Notes: a model not told the origin generated them from the sequence alone. A stretch of DNA of 64,000 nucleotides from Antrihabitans spumae (GCF_043944905.1 NZ_JBIMSN010000138.1:1-64000); one strand, 5' to 3'. Numbered from the stretch's first letter, positions 1-8,997 are shown. Made by a program: numbers and translations.

Positions 1-150
1 CGTTCCCGAAACAGCTCCGTCACGAAACCGTTCCCGCCGATCCACCCCCATTAGTCTTCACAGTGCTCACCAGCCGGTGGCTCGGTAACCAGCGTTCCCG
101 AAACAGCTCCGTCACGAAACCGTTCCCGCCGATCCACCCCCATTAGTCTT
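1..150. repeat. 58-bp direct repeat, two copies, 92-bp period
   Basis: Positions 1-58 and 93-150 are identical over 58 bases, beginning CGTTCCCGAAACAGCTCCGT and ending CATTAGTCTT. A 34-bp non-repeated spacer lies between them. The first copy starts exactly at the window edge, so the true repeat could be longer or have more units to the left. I see no coding function. The second copy runs straight into the hairpin at 146-177. Confidence 0.9.
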
Positions 151-196
151 TTCGGAGGTCGGGCCCGCCGAAAAGACGCACGAGCGGCGTAGCCGC
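146..196 (-). terminator. 3'-end double hairpin after the DUF1304 gene (repeat-family copy 1)
   Basis: A 10-bp perfect stem (GTCTTTTCGG at 146-155 with CCGAAAAGAC at 168-177) is followed by a small GCGGC/GCCGC stem at 184-196, directly next to the stop codon of the minus-strand gene at 198. Read on the minus strand it follows the stop codon, as a terminator would. The same arrangement recurs at 27782-27839 and 62935-62986. Confidence 0.6.
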
Positions 197-197
197 A

Positions 198-566
198 TCA
201 GAGAACGGCGATGAGCACCAGTGCGATCAACGGGGTGCTGCCCTGCATGATCGCGGCGCGGAAATACTTGGCCCCGCCGACCGCGAGGACGAGCGCGGCG
301 CCGACGATGCTGGCGCAGCCGAACACGACGAGGGCATGACCAGCGTCCCCGCCGATGATCAGTCCGACGACGATGCCGATCGCGAGAAACAGGTTGTAGA
401 ACCCCTGGTTGAATGCCATGGGCCGCAACACCTCTGCGTCCGCCTGACTGGCCACCGAGAACCGCTTCCAGACCTCGGGCTTGGTCCACAACACGCTCTC
501 CATCACGAAGATGAGCACGTGTAGCGCGGCGGCGATGGCCGCGAAGATTCCGGCTGCGATCGGCAT
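198..566 (-). CDS. DUF1304 family small membrane protein
   Basis: This 122-residue protein is almost entirely hydrophobic and has about four membrane segments (roughly residues 3-25, 50-70, 75-95 and 100-120). The first segment is followed by the family-typical stretch FVMESVLWTKPEVWKRF. Length and pattern fit DUF1304, a family of small integral membrane proteins of unknown function. It stands alone, with its 3' end against a double hairpin and its 5' end divergent from the acyl-CoA dehydrogenase gene. No catalytic residues are evident. Family assignment is good; function is unknown. Confidence 0.8.
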   Translation of the reverse strand: MPIAAGIFAAIAAALHVLIFVMESVLWTKPEVWKRFSVASQADAEVLRPMAFNQGFYNLFLAIGIVVGLIIGGDAGHALVVFGCASIVGAALVLAVGGAKYFRAAIMQGSTPLIALVLIAVL

Positions 567-627
567 GTGACAAGGCTCTCACAACTGTGCGCCGAATTTG
601 GTTTCTCAGCAGTGCTCGACGCCGTAC

Positions 628-643
628 CTTACTCTGGAGTAAG
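628..643 (+). promoter_or_regulatory. Perfect inverted repeat upstream of the acyl-CoA dehydrogenase operon (candidate operator)
   Basis: CTTACTCTGGAGTAAG is a perfect 7+7 inverted repeat with a 2-bp centre, lying 40 bp before the first acyl-CoA dehydrogenase start. Size and symmetry fit a TetR/FadR-type operator for fatty-acid catabolism genes. The regulator is not identifiable from this window. Confidence 0.55.
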
Positions 644-682
644 ATAGCTACCGACCATGCCGGCCACCGAGAAATGGTGATC

Positions 683-2074
683 ATGAGTAAGCAGAACAGC
701 GCGACGAAGCGCAGGCCCCGCGACACGTCTGCGGTTGGCCTCACCCCTACGAAGCGGGATTGGATGGGTGCGGCAATGCGCGCCCTGACAACCATCACGG
801 GATCGGAACTGGCTCAGAAGTACAAGCTGAGCGATCCGATCAACCGTGTCACCTACGAAGGCACCAAGACTGGTTTCCGCACCCTCGGTGCCGCGACTCG
901 CGCATTCGAGAAGGTTGCAGGAAACGGCAAGCCGAACCGCCTCCCCGCGTCGGCGAGCAAGGGTGCCGACTACTTCGACATCACTCCTGACGAAGATCAG
1001 AAGATGATCGTCGAGACGGTCAAGGAGTTCGCTGCCGAGATCCTGCGTCCCGCCGCGCACGACGCGGACGCAGCGGCGACAGCCCCGAAAGACCTGCTCG
1101 AGCGCGCCGCCGAACTCGGCATCACGCTCATCAACGTCCCCGAGGAACTCGAAGGCGCAGCCAGCGAGCGTGGCGCAGTCACGAACTCCCTTGTCGCAGA
1201 AGCGCTTGCGCACGGCGACATGGGTCTCGCACTGCCGATCCTCGCACCGAGCGGTGTCGCCGTCGCCCTGACCCAATGGGGTTCGGAGACGCAGCAGAAG
1301 ACCTACCTCCCCGCCTTCACAGGCGAGAACGTCCCGGCGGCAGCTGTCGTCGTCTCGGAGCCGCGTGCGCTGTTCGACCCGTTCGCGTTGCAGACCAAGG
1401 CCGTTCGCTCACCGAGCGGCTACAAGATCAACGGCGTCAAGAGCCTCGTGCCCGCTGCGGGCGATGCGGAACTGTTCATCGTCGCGGCAGCACTCGACGG
1501 TCGCCCGACCTTCTTCATCGTCGAGGCGAAATCCAAAGGTGTTGTCGTCGAGGCAGATCCGAGCATGGGCTTGCGGGCAGCCGGCCTCGGCCGTCTGATC
1601 CTCACCGACGTCGCCGTTTCCGAATCCGCGATCCTCGGTGACAGTGACGCCGACGAGCGTGCGCACGAGTACGCCGACGCGATCCGGCTTTCCCGTTTGG
1701 GTTGGGCGTCGATGGCAGTCGGCACCGGCCAGGCCGTACTCGACTACGTCATTCCCTACGTCAACGAGCGCGAAGCGTTCGGCGAGCCGATCAGCCATCG
1801 TCAGGCTGTCGCATTTATGGTCGCCAACATCGCCATCGAACTCGATGGCATGCGTCTGGTCACGCTGCGCGGCGCTTCCCGTGCGGAGCAGGGCCTTTCG
1901 TTTGCACGCGAAGCGGCGCTCGCGCGTCGTCTCGCATCCGAAAAGGGCATGCAGATCGGCTTGGACGGCGTCCAGCTGCTCGGCGGCCACGGCTTCACCA
2001 AGGAACACCCGGTCGAGCGCTGGTACCGCGACCTTCGAGCCATCGGCATCGCCGAGGGCGTTGTCCTGATCTGA
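683..2074 (+). CDS. fadE: Acyl-CoA dehydrogenase (FadE type), short C-terminus
   Basis: About 463 residues with acyl-CoA dehydrogenase N-terminal, middle and C-terminal domains. It is expected to carry out FAD-dependent alpha,beta-desaturation of an acyl-CoA in beta-oxidation. The C-terminal domain shows LLGGHGFTKEHPVERWYRD and ends right after IAEGVV, so the candidate catalytic glutamate is present but the usual 10-30 residue tail after EGT is missing. The start chosen is ATG 683 (MSKQNS); ATG 674 is also possible and upstream codons are less likely. An operator-like repeat precedes it, and a second acyl-CoA dehydrogenase follows 38 bp downstream, so the two probably form an operon and may form a mixed complex. 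The substrate cannot be told. Confidence 0.85.
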   Translation: MSKQNSATKRRPRDTSAVGLTPTKRDWMGAAMRALTTITGSELAQKYKLSDPINRVTYEGTKTGFRTLGAATRAFEKVAGNGKPNRLPASASKGADYFDITPDEDQKMIVETVKEFAAEILRPAAHDADAAATAPKDLLERAAELGITLINVPEELEGAASERGAVTNSLVAEALAHGDMGLALPILAPSGVAVALTQWGSETQQKTYLPAFTGENVPAAAVVVSEPRALFDPFALQTKAVRSPSGYKINGVKSLVPAAGDAELFIVAAALDGRPTFFIVEAKSKGVVVEADPSMGLRAAGLGRLILTDVAVSESAILGDSDADERAHEYADAIRLSRLGWASMAVGTGQAVLDYVIPYVNEREAFGEPISHRQAVAFMVANIAIELDGMRLVTLRGASRAEQGLSFAREAALARRLASEKGMQIGLDGVQLLGGHGFTKEHPVERWYRDLRAIGIAEGVVLI

Positions 2075-2112
2075 CGCCGTCGCTGCTGCTTGCCTACTAA
2101 GGAACCCCAAAC

Positions 2113-3345
2113 ATGATCAATCTCGAAATCCCCAAGAAGCTGAAGTTCTCGGCCAACCAGGCCCATCAGGTCGCGACCGAGATCTTCCGCCCCATTTCCC
2201 GCAAGTACGACCTCGGAGAACACGACTACCCCGTCGAGCTCGACACGATGGCCGCCATGATCGAAGGCCTCGGCGACTCCGGCACCCAAGACATCGGCGG
2301 CGCCGCCGGTGGCCGCAGCGACGAGACCGCCGAAGACAAGAAGCACGCGACGGAGCTGCTCGGCAACTCCAACGGCGGCAACATGTCTGCACTGCTGAAC
2401 GCACTCGAAACCTCGTGGGGCGACGTCGGCTTGATGCTGTCGATCCCCTACCAGGGCCTCGGCAACGCCGCGATCGCAGCGGTTGCCACCGACGAGCAGC
2501 TCGGCCGCTTCGGCAAGGTGTGGGCCTCGATGGCCATCACCGAGCCGAGCTTCGGCTCCGACTCGGCAGCTGTCAGCACCACCGCGGTGCGCGACGGCGA
2601 CGAGTGGGTCCTCAACGGTGAAAAGATCTTCGTCACCGCCGGTGAGCGCTCGACGCACATCGTCGTCTGGGCGTCGGTCGACAGGAGTCTCGGCCGCGCG
2701 GCTATCAAGTCGTTCGTCGTACCGCGCGATGCTCCTGGCCTCTCCGTTGCACGTCTAGAGCACAAGCTCGGCATCAAGGCGTCCGACACCGCGGTGCTGC
2801 TGCTGCAGGACTGCCGAATCCCGGCGGACAACATCCTCGGTAGCCCGGAAGTCAACGTGGAGAAGGGCTTTGCCGGGGTCATGCAGACCTTCGACAACAC
2901 CCGTCCGCTCGTTGCGGCCATGGCAGTCGGTGTCGCACGCGCAGCGTTAGAGGAGCTTCGCAAGGTCCTCACCGATGCCGGCGTCGAGATCGACTACGAC
3001 GCACCCGCCTACACCCAGCATGCGGCGGCTGCCGAGTACCTGCGTCTCGAAGCCGACTACGAGTCTTCCTACCTACTGTCGCTGCGTGCAGCGTGGATGG
3101 CGGACAACAAGAAGCCGAACTCGTTGGAGGCCTCGATGTCGAAGGCCAAGGCAGGCCGCACCGGCACCGACGTCACCCTCAAGGCGGTCGAGCTTGCAGG
3201 CGCGATCGGCTACTCGCAGCGCACCTTGCTAGAGAAGTGGGGCCGCGACTCGAAGATTCTCGACATCTTCGAGGGCACACAGCAGATTCAGCAGCTGATC
3301 GTGGCTCGTCGCATCCTCGGAAAGTCCTCGGCGCAGCTCAAGTAG
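2113..3345 (+). CDS. fadE: Acyl-CoA dehydrogenase (FadE type)
   Basis: This 410-residue protein has the canonical acyl-CoA dehydrogenase C-terminus WGRDSKILDIFEGTQQIQQ, with the catalytic Glu in the IFEGT motif. The flavin/substrate segment around ITEPSFGSDSAAVSTTA is also present. It should desaturate an acyl-CoA and pass electrons to electron-transfer flavoprotein. The start ATG follows AAGGAA at an 8-base spacing. It is probably co-transcribed with the preceding gene, whose tail is truncated. Actinobacterial sterol-catabolic dehydrogenases are known to form alpha2beta2 complexes from adjacent genes, so a heteromer is plausible but is inference. A strong hairpin follows the stop. Confidence 0.88.
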   Translation: MINLEIPKKLKFSANQAHQVATEIFRPISRKYDLGEHDYPVELDTMAAMIEGLGDSGTQDIGGAAGGRSDETAEDKKHATELLGNSNGGNMSALLNALETSWGDVGLMLSIPYQGLGNAAIAAVATDEQLGRFGKVWASMAITEPSFGSDSAAVSTTAVRDGDEWVLNGEKIFVTAGERSTHIVVWASVDRSLGRAAIKSFVVPRDAPGLSVARLEHKLGIKASDTAVLLLQDCRIPADNILGSPEVNVEKGFAGVMQTFDNTRPLVAAMAVGVARAALEELRKVLTDAGVEIDYDAPAYTQHAAAAEYLRLEADYESSYLLSLRAAWMADNKKPNSLEASMSKAKAGRTGTDVTLKAVELAGAIGYSQRTLLEKWGRDSKILDIFEGTQQIQQLIVARRILGKSSAQLK

Positions 3346-3363
3346 AGCCGTCACGCTGCACCC

Positions 3364-3407
3364 AATCGGGTCAGGTTGCATCCAACTGGGTGCGGCCTGA
3401 CCCGATT
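3364..3407 (+). terminator. Hairpin between fadE and the first acyl-CoA ligase
   Basis: A 12-bp perfect stem (AATCGGGTCAGG at 3364-3375 with CCTGACCCGATT at 3396-3407) encloses a second, smaller stem GCATCC/GGGTGC. It starts 19 bp after the fadE stop and ends just before the ligase start, so it could act as a terminator or as an attenuator of the ligase gene. The U-tract is weak. Confidence 0.6.
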
Positions 3408-3424
3408 TCGTGCATTCTGACGCG

Positions 3425-5050
3425 ATGGCTCTTCAGCGCATCGCGGCGCAATTGTCCGAAACGGTCGGCGCCCTCGGCGCGATGCGGCGAGCCGGATTGG
3501 TGTCGTTCGGCAAGCTCGGCCACGCCGCCGTCACAGCAAAGGCGGCGCGCGCATATGGACCGCTCGCAGGCCCGATCCATGCCCACGCGATCAACGGGAT
3601 CGACCGCGTTGCCCTGATCGACGATCTCGGGTCACTCACCTATCCCGAACTCGACCAGCAATCGAACGCACTCGCGCGCGCCTGGCAGGAAGCCGGGTTC
3701 GACGACACCTCGGTCATCGCGTCGATCTGCAGAAACTCACGGTGGTTCGTCCTCGTCGGTTTGGCGGCTGCGAAGCTCGGCGCTCGACTCGTCCTGATGA
3801 ACACAGGGTTCGCCGCGCCTCAACTTGCCGCTGTCGCGGAGCGCGAGGGGGTCGGCGTATTCGTCTACGACGCCGAATTCGCCGCCCTCGCAGCAGCGCT
3901 ACCTGCGACGACGACCAAATATGTCGCGTGGGTCGAGGACCCGACGGACGACCCGTCGTTGGAGCACCTCATTGCAGGCCAGCCCACGAATCCGCTACCT
4001 CCGCCCGCCAAGGCCGGCGTCGCCACTCAGCTCACCAGCGGCACCACCGGTACGCCGAAAGGTGTTCCGCGAGCGGTGGTGTCACCGCTTGCCTCGGCTC
4101 AGATCCTCGACCGCATCCCGTTGCGCACCGAGCAGACGATGTTCGCGGCGGCACCGGTATTTCACGCCACCGGGCTCGGCCTGATGGTGATGGGCTTCGC
4201 GCTTCGCAACACGATCGTGTTGACACGCCGCTTCGAGGCTCGCGATGCACTCCGCATCATCGCCGAGAACCGTTGCGACACTGTGATTGTCATTCCGACC
4301 ATGCTGCAGCGAATCGTCGACCTCGGTCCCGATGTGATCGCCGAATACGACACGTCCGCACTGAAGGTCGTGTTCGCAGCGGGTTCGTCCATCTCCCCCG
4401 ATCTGAGTCGTAAGACGTCGGAATACCTGGGTGAAGTCCTCTACAACCTCTACGGCTCGACCGAGTGCGCCGTCGTGACGGTCGCAACCCCGGCCGACCT
4501 CAAACGCTCACCGGGAACAGCCGGGCTCGCACCGGTGACCTGCCGTGTTGCTCTCTACGACGACGCCGGAACCAAAATCACCGAACGCGGAACGGTCGGC
4601 AGAATCTTCGCCGCCAACGGCGCGAGTTTCGCAGGCTATACCGACGGGCGCGACAAGGAACGGATCGACGGTCTGCTCTCGACCGGCGACCTCGGCCATT
4701 TCGACGACAACGGCATGCTGTTCATCGAGGGCCGCGACGACGACATGATCGTCTCGGGTGGCGAAAACGTCTATCCGATCGAGATCGAGAATCTGCTCGC
4801 CGACCGCGCCGACGTGCTCGACGTATGTGTCATCGGCGTCCCCGACCCGGAGTTCGGTCAGCGGCTGCGCGCCTTCGTCGTCGTCGCCCCCGGCTTCGAG
4901 CCCGATCCGCAAGGCCTCAAAGATCACGTGAAGGCGCACCTCGCGCGCTACAAAGTACCGCGTGACGTGGTGTTTCTCGACGAACTGCCACGCAACACCA
5001 CCGGCAAACTCCTACGGCGAGTGCTTGTGGAGATGAACGAAAACCCCTGA
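3425..5050 (+). CDS. fadD: Acyl-CoA synthetase (fatty-acid--CoA ligase, AMP-forming)
   Basis: About 541 residues of the ANL superfamily: ATP-dependent activation of a carboxylic acid to an acyl-adenylate and then to an acyl-CoA. The P-loop-like motif LTSGTTGTPKG is at about residues 200-210, YGSTE at about 345, STGDLG at about 420, and the C-terminal NTTGKLLRR with the adenylation lysine is near the end. ATG 3425 is taken as the start; GTG 3410 in the same frame is an alternative and no clear ribosome site decides it. The next gene encodes a close paralogue with the same domain layout. The gene follows two acyl-CoA dehydrogenases, which suggests fatty-acid or related acid degradation. Chain-length preference is unknown. 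Confidence 0.85.
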   Translation: MALQRIAAQLSETVGALGAMRRAGLVSFGKLGHAAVTAKAARAYGPLAGPIHAHAINGIDRVALIDDLGSLTYPELDQQSNALARAWQEAGFDDTSVIASICRNSRWFVLVGLAAAKLGARLVLMNTGFAAPQLAAVAEREGVGVFVYDAEFAALAAALPATTTKYVAWVEDPTDDPSLEHLIAGQPTNPLPPPAKAGVATQLTSGTTGTPKGVPRAVVSPLASAQILDRIPLRTEQTMFAAAPVFHATGLGLMVMGFALRNTIVLTRRFEARDALRIIAENRCDTVIVIPTMLQRIVDLGPDVIAEYDTSALKVVFAAGSSISPDLSRKTSEYLGEVLYNLYGSTECAVVTVATPADLKRSPGTAGLAPVTCRVALYDDAGTKITERGTVGRIFAANGASFAGYTDGRDKERIDGLLSTGDLGHFDDNGMLFIEGRDDDMIVSGGENVYPIEIENLLADRADVLDVCVIGVPDPEFGQRLRAFVVVAPGFEPDPQGLKDHVKAHLARYKVPRDVVFLDELPRNTTGKLLRRVLVEMNENP

Positions 5051-5137
5051 CCGCGGCCTTTGCTAGTCTGCGTTTGCTCACATTCTCATGACAACGCGGT
5101 CATCCTCGAGAATTCGAGGTCCGCCGGAGGTACCGAC

Positions 5138-6793
5138 GTGACTGGATCTTTGCCCTCACCGTTAGCGAAACTTCGCACGGTCGGCGACCTCGTTCAGGGC
5201 GTCGGCGTCCTGCGACGCCGCGGAATGTTCAATCCCCTCCGTCCCGACGAGGCACTCAAGTCGACTCGCGACGCCCTCAAATTCGGTCCGACTGCCGGAG
5301 TCGTGATGCACGGCGTCCGTCGCCATGCCGCCGCACCGGCCATCGTCGACGAGCGTGGCTCGGTCAGTTTCGGTCAGCTCGACAAGCAGTCCAACGCGCT
5401 CGGCCGCGGTTTGCAGGCCGCCGGTGTCAAGGAGGGTGACGTCGTCGCCGTTCTGGCTCGCGACCACCGTGGCCTCGTCCTGACCATGCTTGCCGCGGGC
5501 AAGATCGGCGCACGCCTGGTGCTGATGAACACCGGCTTCGCCAAGCCACAGTTCGCGGACGTCACCAAGCGCGAAAACGTCAAGGCCGTGCTGCACGACA
5601 GCGAGTTCATCGACCTGCTCAGCGCCATCCCGACCGAGATCCCGCGTGTGCTCACGTGGGTCGACGAACAACACGAACTTCCTGCCGACTCGAAGACGAT
5701 CGAAGACCTCACGGTGGGTCGCTCGACGGACGGCATCGCGGCTCCTGCCAAGCCCGGCGGCATGGTGATCCTGACCAGTGGAACCACCGGAACGCCGAAA
5801 GGCGCCCCGCGCGACAAGGTTTCGCCGTTGCAGTCGGCACAGTTCCTCGATCGTGTCCCGCTCCCCCAGAACGAGACCATGTTCATGGCCGCGCCGATCT
5901 TCCACGGCACCGGCCTCTCGCAGTTTCTGCTCGGCCTCTCCCTCGGCAACCGCATCGTGTTCCAACGCCGGTTCAACCCGGAAGCGACCGTGCGCGGCAT
6001 CGCCGAGAGCAAGGCGACCGCGCTCGTCGTAGTACCGACCATGCTGCAGCGCATCATCGACCTCGATCCCGCGATCCTCGCCAAGTACGACACGTCGTCG
6101 CTGAAGGTCATCTTCGCAGCAGGCTCGTCGCTGTCGCCCGACCTCTGCAAGCGAACCAGCGAGATCTTCGGTGACGTCCTCTACAACCTCTACGGCTCCA
6201 CCGAGGTTGCCGTCGCGACCGTCGCAACGCCGCAGGACCTGCGCACTGCCCCCGGCACCGTCGGCAAGCCGCCGGTCGGCTGCCGCGTTCAGCTCTACGA
6301 CGCGGATCGCAACAAGGTCAGCACGCCGCACACCATCGGCACGATCTTCGTCTCGAGCGGCCTGAGTTTTGCCGGATACACCGACGGACGCAACAAGGAG
6401 ATCGTCGACGGCATGTTGTCGAGCGGCGATGTCGGCCATTTCGACGAGAACGGCCTCTGGTTCGTCGACGGCCGTGACGACGACATGATCGTCTCCGGCG
6501 GCGAGAACGTCTTCCCGCTCGAGGTCGAGAACCTGCTCGCCGACCGCGCCGACGTCCACGACGCCGCCGTTGTCGGCGTCGACGATCGCGAGTTCGGAAA
6601 GCGCTTGCGCGCCTTCATCGTTCCTTCGCCGGACGCAAAGCGTGACGAGAAGGAGATCAAGGAGTACGTGAAGAACAACCTCGCGCGCTACAAGGTCCCT
6701 CGCGAAGTTGTCTTTCTCGACGAACTGCCGCGCAACGCCACCGGCAAGCTGCTTCGCAAAGTCCTCGTCGACATGGACATTTCGACCGACTGA
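5138..6793 (+). CDS. fadD: Acyl-CoA synthetase (AMP-forming), paralogue of the preceding gene
   Basis: A 551-residue ANL ligase. The motif ILTSGTTGTPKGAP lies near residue 215, YGSTEVA near 355, SGDVGHF near 430, DDMIVSGGENVFPLEVENL near 450, and NATGKLLRK at the C-terminus supplies the adenylation lysine. The start is GTG 5138, preceded by GGAGG at a 7-base spacing; in-frame codons further upstream have no such site. Much of the C-terminal half matches the preceding ligase residue for residue, so the pair looks like an old tandem duplication. Substrate is unknown; the fatty-acid context supports a FadD role. Confidence 0.88.
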   Translation: MTGSLPSPLAKLRTVGDLVQGVGVLRRRGMFNPLRPDEALKSTRDALKFGPTAGVVMHGVRRHAAAPAIVDERGSVSFGQLDKQSNALGRGLQAAGVKEGDVVAVLARDHRGLVLTMLAAGKIGARLVLMNTGFAKPQFADVTKRENVKAVLHDSEFIDLLSAIPTEIPRVLTWVDEQHELPADSKTIEDLTVGRSTDGIAAPAKPGGMVILTSGTTGTPKGAPRDKVSPLQSAQFLDRVPLPQNETMFMAAPIFHGTGLSQFLLGLSLGNRIVFQRRFNPEATVRGIAESKATALVVVPTMLQRIIDLDPAILAKYDTSSLKVIFAAGSSLSPDLCKRTSEIFGDVLYNLYGSTEVAVATVATPQDLRTAPGTVGKPPVGCRVQLYDADRNKVSTPHTIGTIFVSSGLSFAGYTDGRNKEIVDGMLSSGDVGHFDENGLWFVDGRDDDMIVSGGENVFPLEVENLLADRADVHDAAVVGVDDREFGKRLRAFIVPSPDAKRDEKEIKEYVKNNLARYKVPREVVFLDELPRNATGKLLRKVLVDMDISTD

Positions 6794-6845
6794 TCGACGG
6801 TCCCGGCGTCGTTGCGAACAGCAAACTGCCGGTAAAGTCCTCTCC

Positions 6846-7382
6846 GTGAATTCGGCATCCGGCGTGACGCGTGTTCGTGGCGCGTCCGTCGGTGCCGTTT
6901 CGGGATCGTTCTCCCTTGCGGCACATGCTGCTGCGTCCAGCGAAGCCCCGTCCGAGGGCGCAATCACCCTGCTGCTCGCGATGAGCGCCGGCCTCGGCGC
7001 GCTGGTCGCCACCCGGTCGAAACGCCACCGATCGCTGCGCGACAGCTCTACGGCGCTGGTCGGTGCCCTTGTCCTCGGCCAGGCGCTCGGTCACCTCACG
7101 CTGTCGGTCGCTTCCGACCACCACCACGGTCCGTCGCTGCCACCGACCATGCTCGGCGCCCACGCGGCAGCAGTGCTGGCAATCGCCGTCGTCATCCGTT
7201 ACGCCGAGCAGGGCTACCGGGTTGCGGCCAATACGCTCGCCCGGATCGTGCCCCGGCTTGTGGCACCTGGACCGATCGCGGGCCCGGCCCGCAGGTTCGA
7301 CACCGACTACCGCGATGACATCATCGCGCGTCTACTCGTCGCACCGACGCTGCGCACCCGGGCACCGCCCGCCCTCGCCTGA
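6846..7382 (+). CDS. Small membrane protein of unknown function, His-rich loop
   Basis: A 178-residue protein starting at GTG 6846. It has an alanine/serine-rich N-terminus and three likely membrane segments (about residues 39-54, 68-90 and 100-120). Between the last two is a loop with HLTLSVASDHHHG, which contains four histidines. I do not recognise a named family. It lies 95 bp before a PepSY-domain membrane protein on the same strand, so a shared metal- or redox-related role at the membrane is possible but unproven. The C-terminal tail is basic and probably cytoplasmic. Confidence 0.6.
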   Translation: MNSASGVTRVRGASVGAVSGSFSLAAHAAASSEAPSEGAITLLLAMSAGLGALVATRSKRHRSLRDSSTALVGALVLGQALGHLTLSVASDHHHGPSLPPTMLGAHAAAVLAIAVVIRYAEQGYRVAANTLARIVPRLVAPGPIAGPARRFDTDYRDDIIARLLVAPTLRTRAPPALA

Positions 7383-7476
7383 CCGGATCGAAGTCCATTC
7401 ACCTCGCTTCGAGGTAACTCTTCCCTGCGCCAACCAGCGCACAGCGCTGCGCGCACACACCTGAATCGAGCATGTT

Positions 7477-8940
7477 GTGACGACCCCTGAACTCGACCGG
7501 AAAGCACCGGTCGAGCAACCTGACGTACCTCCCCCGACCCCGAAATCCACGACCCGATCCAGATCCACCCTTCCCGCCTGGCGCGGCCTGATCTACCGCC
7601 TGCATTTCTACGCGGGAATTGTTGTCGCACCGTTCATCCTGATCGCCGCGCTGAGCGGCGGCCTCTACGCGATCGCGCCGACGATCGAGAACATCGCCTA
7701 CCGCGACTACCTGCACGTCGACTCGACCGGACCTGACGTTCCCGTCGATCAGCAGGTGCGCGCGGCCGAACAATTGCGACCCGACCTCGAACTCGTCGCG
7801 GTCCAGCCCGCGACCGAATCGGGTGCCACCACGCGAGTCCTCTTCGCGGACCCCACACTCGGCGAATCCGAACGGCACGCGGTGTTCGTCGATCCGACGA
7901 CGGCGAATCCGGTCGGCGAATCGACGGTGTACGGCAGCTCCGGCGCACTCCCTTTCCGGGCGTGGGTCGGCCAACTGCACAGACATCTGCACCTCGGTGA
8001 GCCCGGCAGGCTGTACAGCGAATTCGCAGCGTCGTGGATGTGGGTGATCGCGCTGGGAGGTCTCTTCCTGTGGGTCGTTCGTTACCGTCGGCGGCGCACG
8101 GCCAACGCTGCCGAGGCCAGGTTGCTGACCCCGGGACGCGGCGGCAAAGGGCACTCTCGGACCGTCAATTGGCATGGTGCGGTAGGGGTCTGGATTCTGC
8201 TACCGGTGCTGTTCCTCTCGGCGACCGGTCTCACCTGGTCGACCTACGCGGGCGCAAACGTCGACGAGATGCGGGCCGCGTTCAACTGGAAGACGCCCGT
8301 CGTGGATTCCAGTCTTGGCACCGGCGCTGCTGCACCGGCACACGGTGATCACGGTGGCGCGAAGGCAACCGGCACCGGTCCCTCGGAAACCACTGTCGCA
8401 CAAATCGACTCGGTGCTCCGAACTGCCAGAGCGGCCGGTATCGACGGACCCGTCGAGGTGAGCATTCCCGCTGCCGAGTCGACAGCGTTCGTCGTGAAGG
8501 AGCAACGGTTGTCCGGGGTGTTGGCCATCGACTCAGTCGCGGTCGACGGCGCTACCGGCCAGATCAGCGACGAACTGCGATTTGCCGAATGGCCACTCGC
8601 CGCGAAGCTGTCCTCGTGGGGCATCCAGCTGCATATGGGCATGATGTTCGGCCTGGCGAACCAGTTGTTGCTGCTCGCGGTGATCGTCGCCTTGGTCAGC
8701 GTGGTGATTCGGGGCTACGTCATGTGGTGGCGTCGCCGCCCGACCCGCGGTTCGACGCTCGCCGTCGGCCGAGTTCCCACCCGCGGCTCGATTCGCAAGA
8801 TTCCACCACTCGGCATCGCGGCGATCGTCGTCGTCGGTCTCGGCGTCGGCTATTTCGTACCTCTGCTCGGTCTCGGGTTGCTTGCGTTCCTGTTCGTCGA
8901 CCTCACGGTGTCGGCCTACAAGTGGGCGGCGTCGACGTAG
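7477..8940 (+). CDS. PepSY-associated TM domain protein
   Basis: A 487-residue membrane protein starting at GTG 7477 after a proline-rich cytoplasmic N-terminus. The first membrane helix follows WRGLIYRLHFYAGIVVAPF, typical of PepSY-TM proteins of the PiuB/iron-uptake type. The stretch VGQLHRHLHLGEPGR has closely spaced histidines before the second helix, and WHGAVGVWILLPV starts the third. A second PepSY-like region at about residues 310-370 precedes the paired C-terminal helices. The family is linked to iron-siderophore reduction or uptake and to cell-envelope functions. No transporter or siderophore gene is next to it here, so the substrate is open. A strong terminator follows. Confidence 0.8.
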   Translation: MTTPELDRKAPVEQPDVPPPTPKSTTRSRSTLPAWRGLIYRLHFYAGIVVAPFILIAALSGGLYAIAPTIENIAYRDYLHVDSTGPDVPVDQQVRAAEQLRPDLELVAVQPATESGATTRVLFADPTLGESERHAVFVDPTTANPVGESTVYGSSGALPFRAWVGQLHRHLHLGEPGRLYSEFAASWMWVIALGGLFLWVVRYRRRRTANAAEARLLTPGRGGKGHSRTVNWHGAVGVWILLPVLFLSATGLTWSTYAGANVDEMRAAFNWKTPVVDSSLGTGAAAPAHGDHGGAKATGTGPSETTVAQIDSVLRTARAAGIDGPVEVSIPAAESTAFVVKEQRLSGVLAIDSVAVDGATGQISDELRFAEWPLAAKLSSWGIQLHMGMMFGLANQLLLLAVIVALVSVVIRGYVMWWRRRPTRGSTLAVGRVPTRGSIRKIPPLGIAAIVVVGLGVGYFVPLLGLGLLAFLFVDLTVSAYKWAAST

Positions 8941-8956
8941 CACGGACGAAGAACAC

Positions 8957-8997
8957 ACGACCGCGCACCCGCTGGATGAGGGCGGGTGCGCGGTCGT
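8957..8997 (+). terminator. Strong intrinsic terminator after the PepSY gene
   Basis: A 16-bp perfect stem (ACGACCGCGCACCCGC at 8957-8972 paired with 8982-8997) with a 9-base loop lies 17 bp after the stop codon. It separates the + genes from the convergent ligase gene that ends at 9037 and may work in both directions. Confidence 0.85.

Noticed and set aside
1..150. CRISPR array
   Set aside because: Only two long copies, a 58-bp unit longer than a CRISPR repeat, one spacer and no cas genes.
5104..5119. CCTCGAGAATTCGAGG hairpin before the second ligase
   Set aside because: A 6-bp stem close to the ribosome site could occur by chance; no regulator or conservation is visible.
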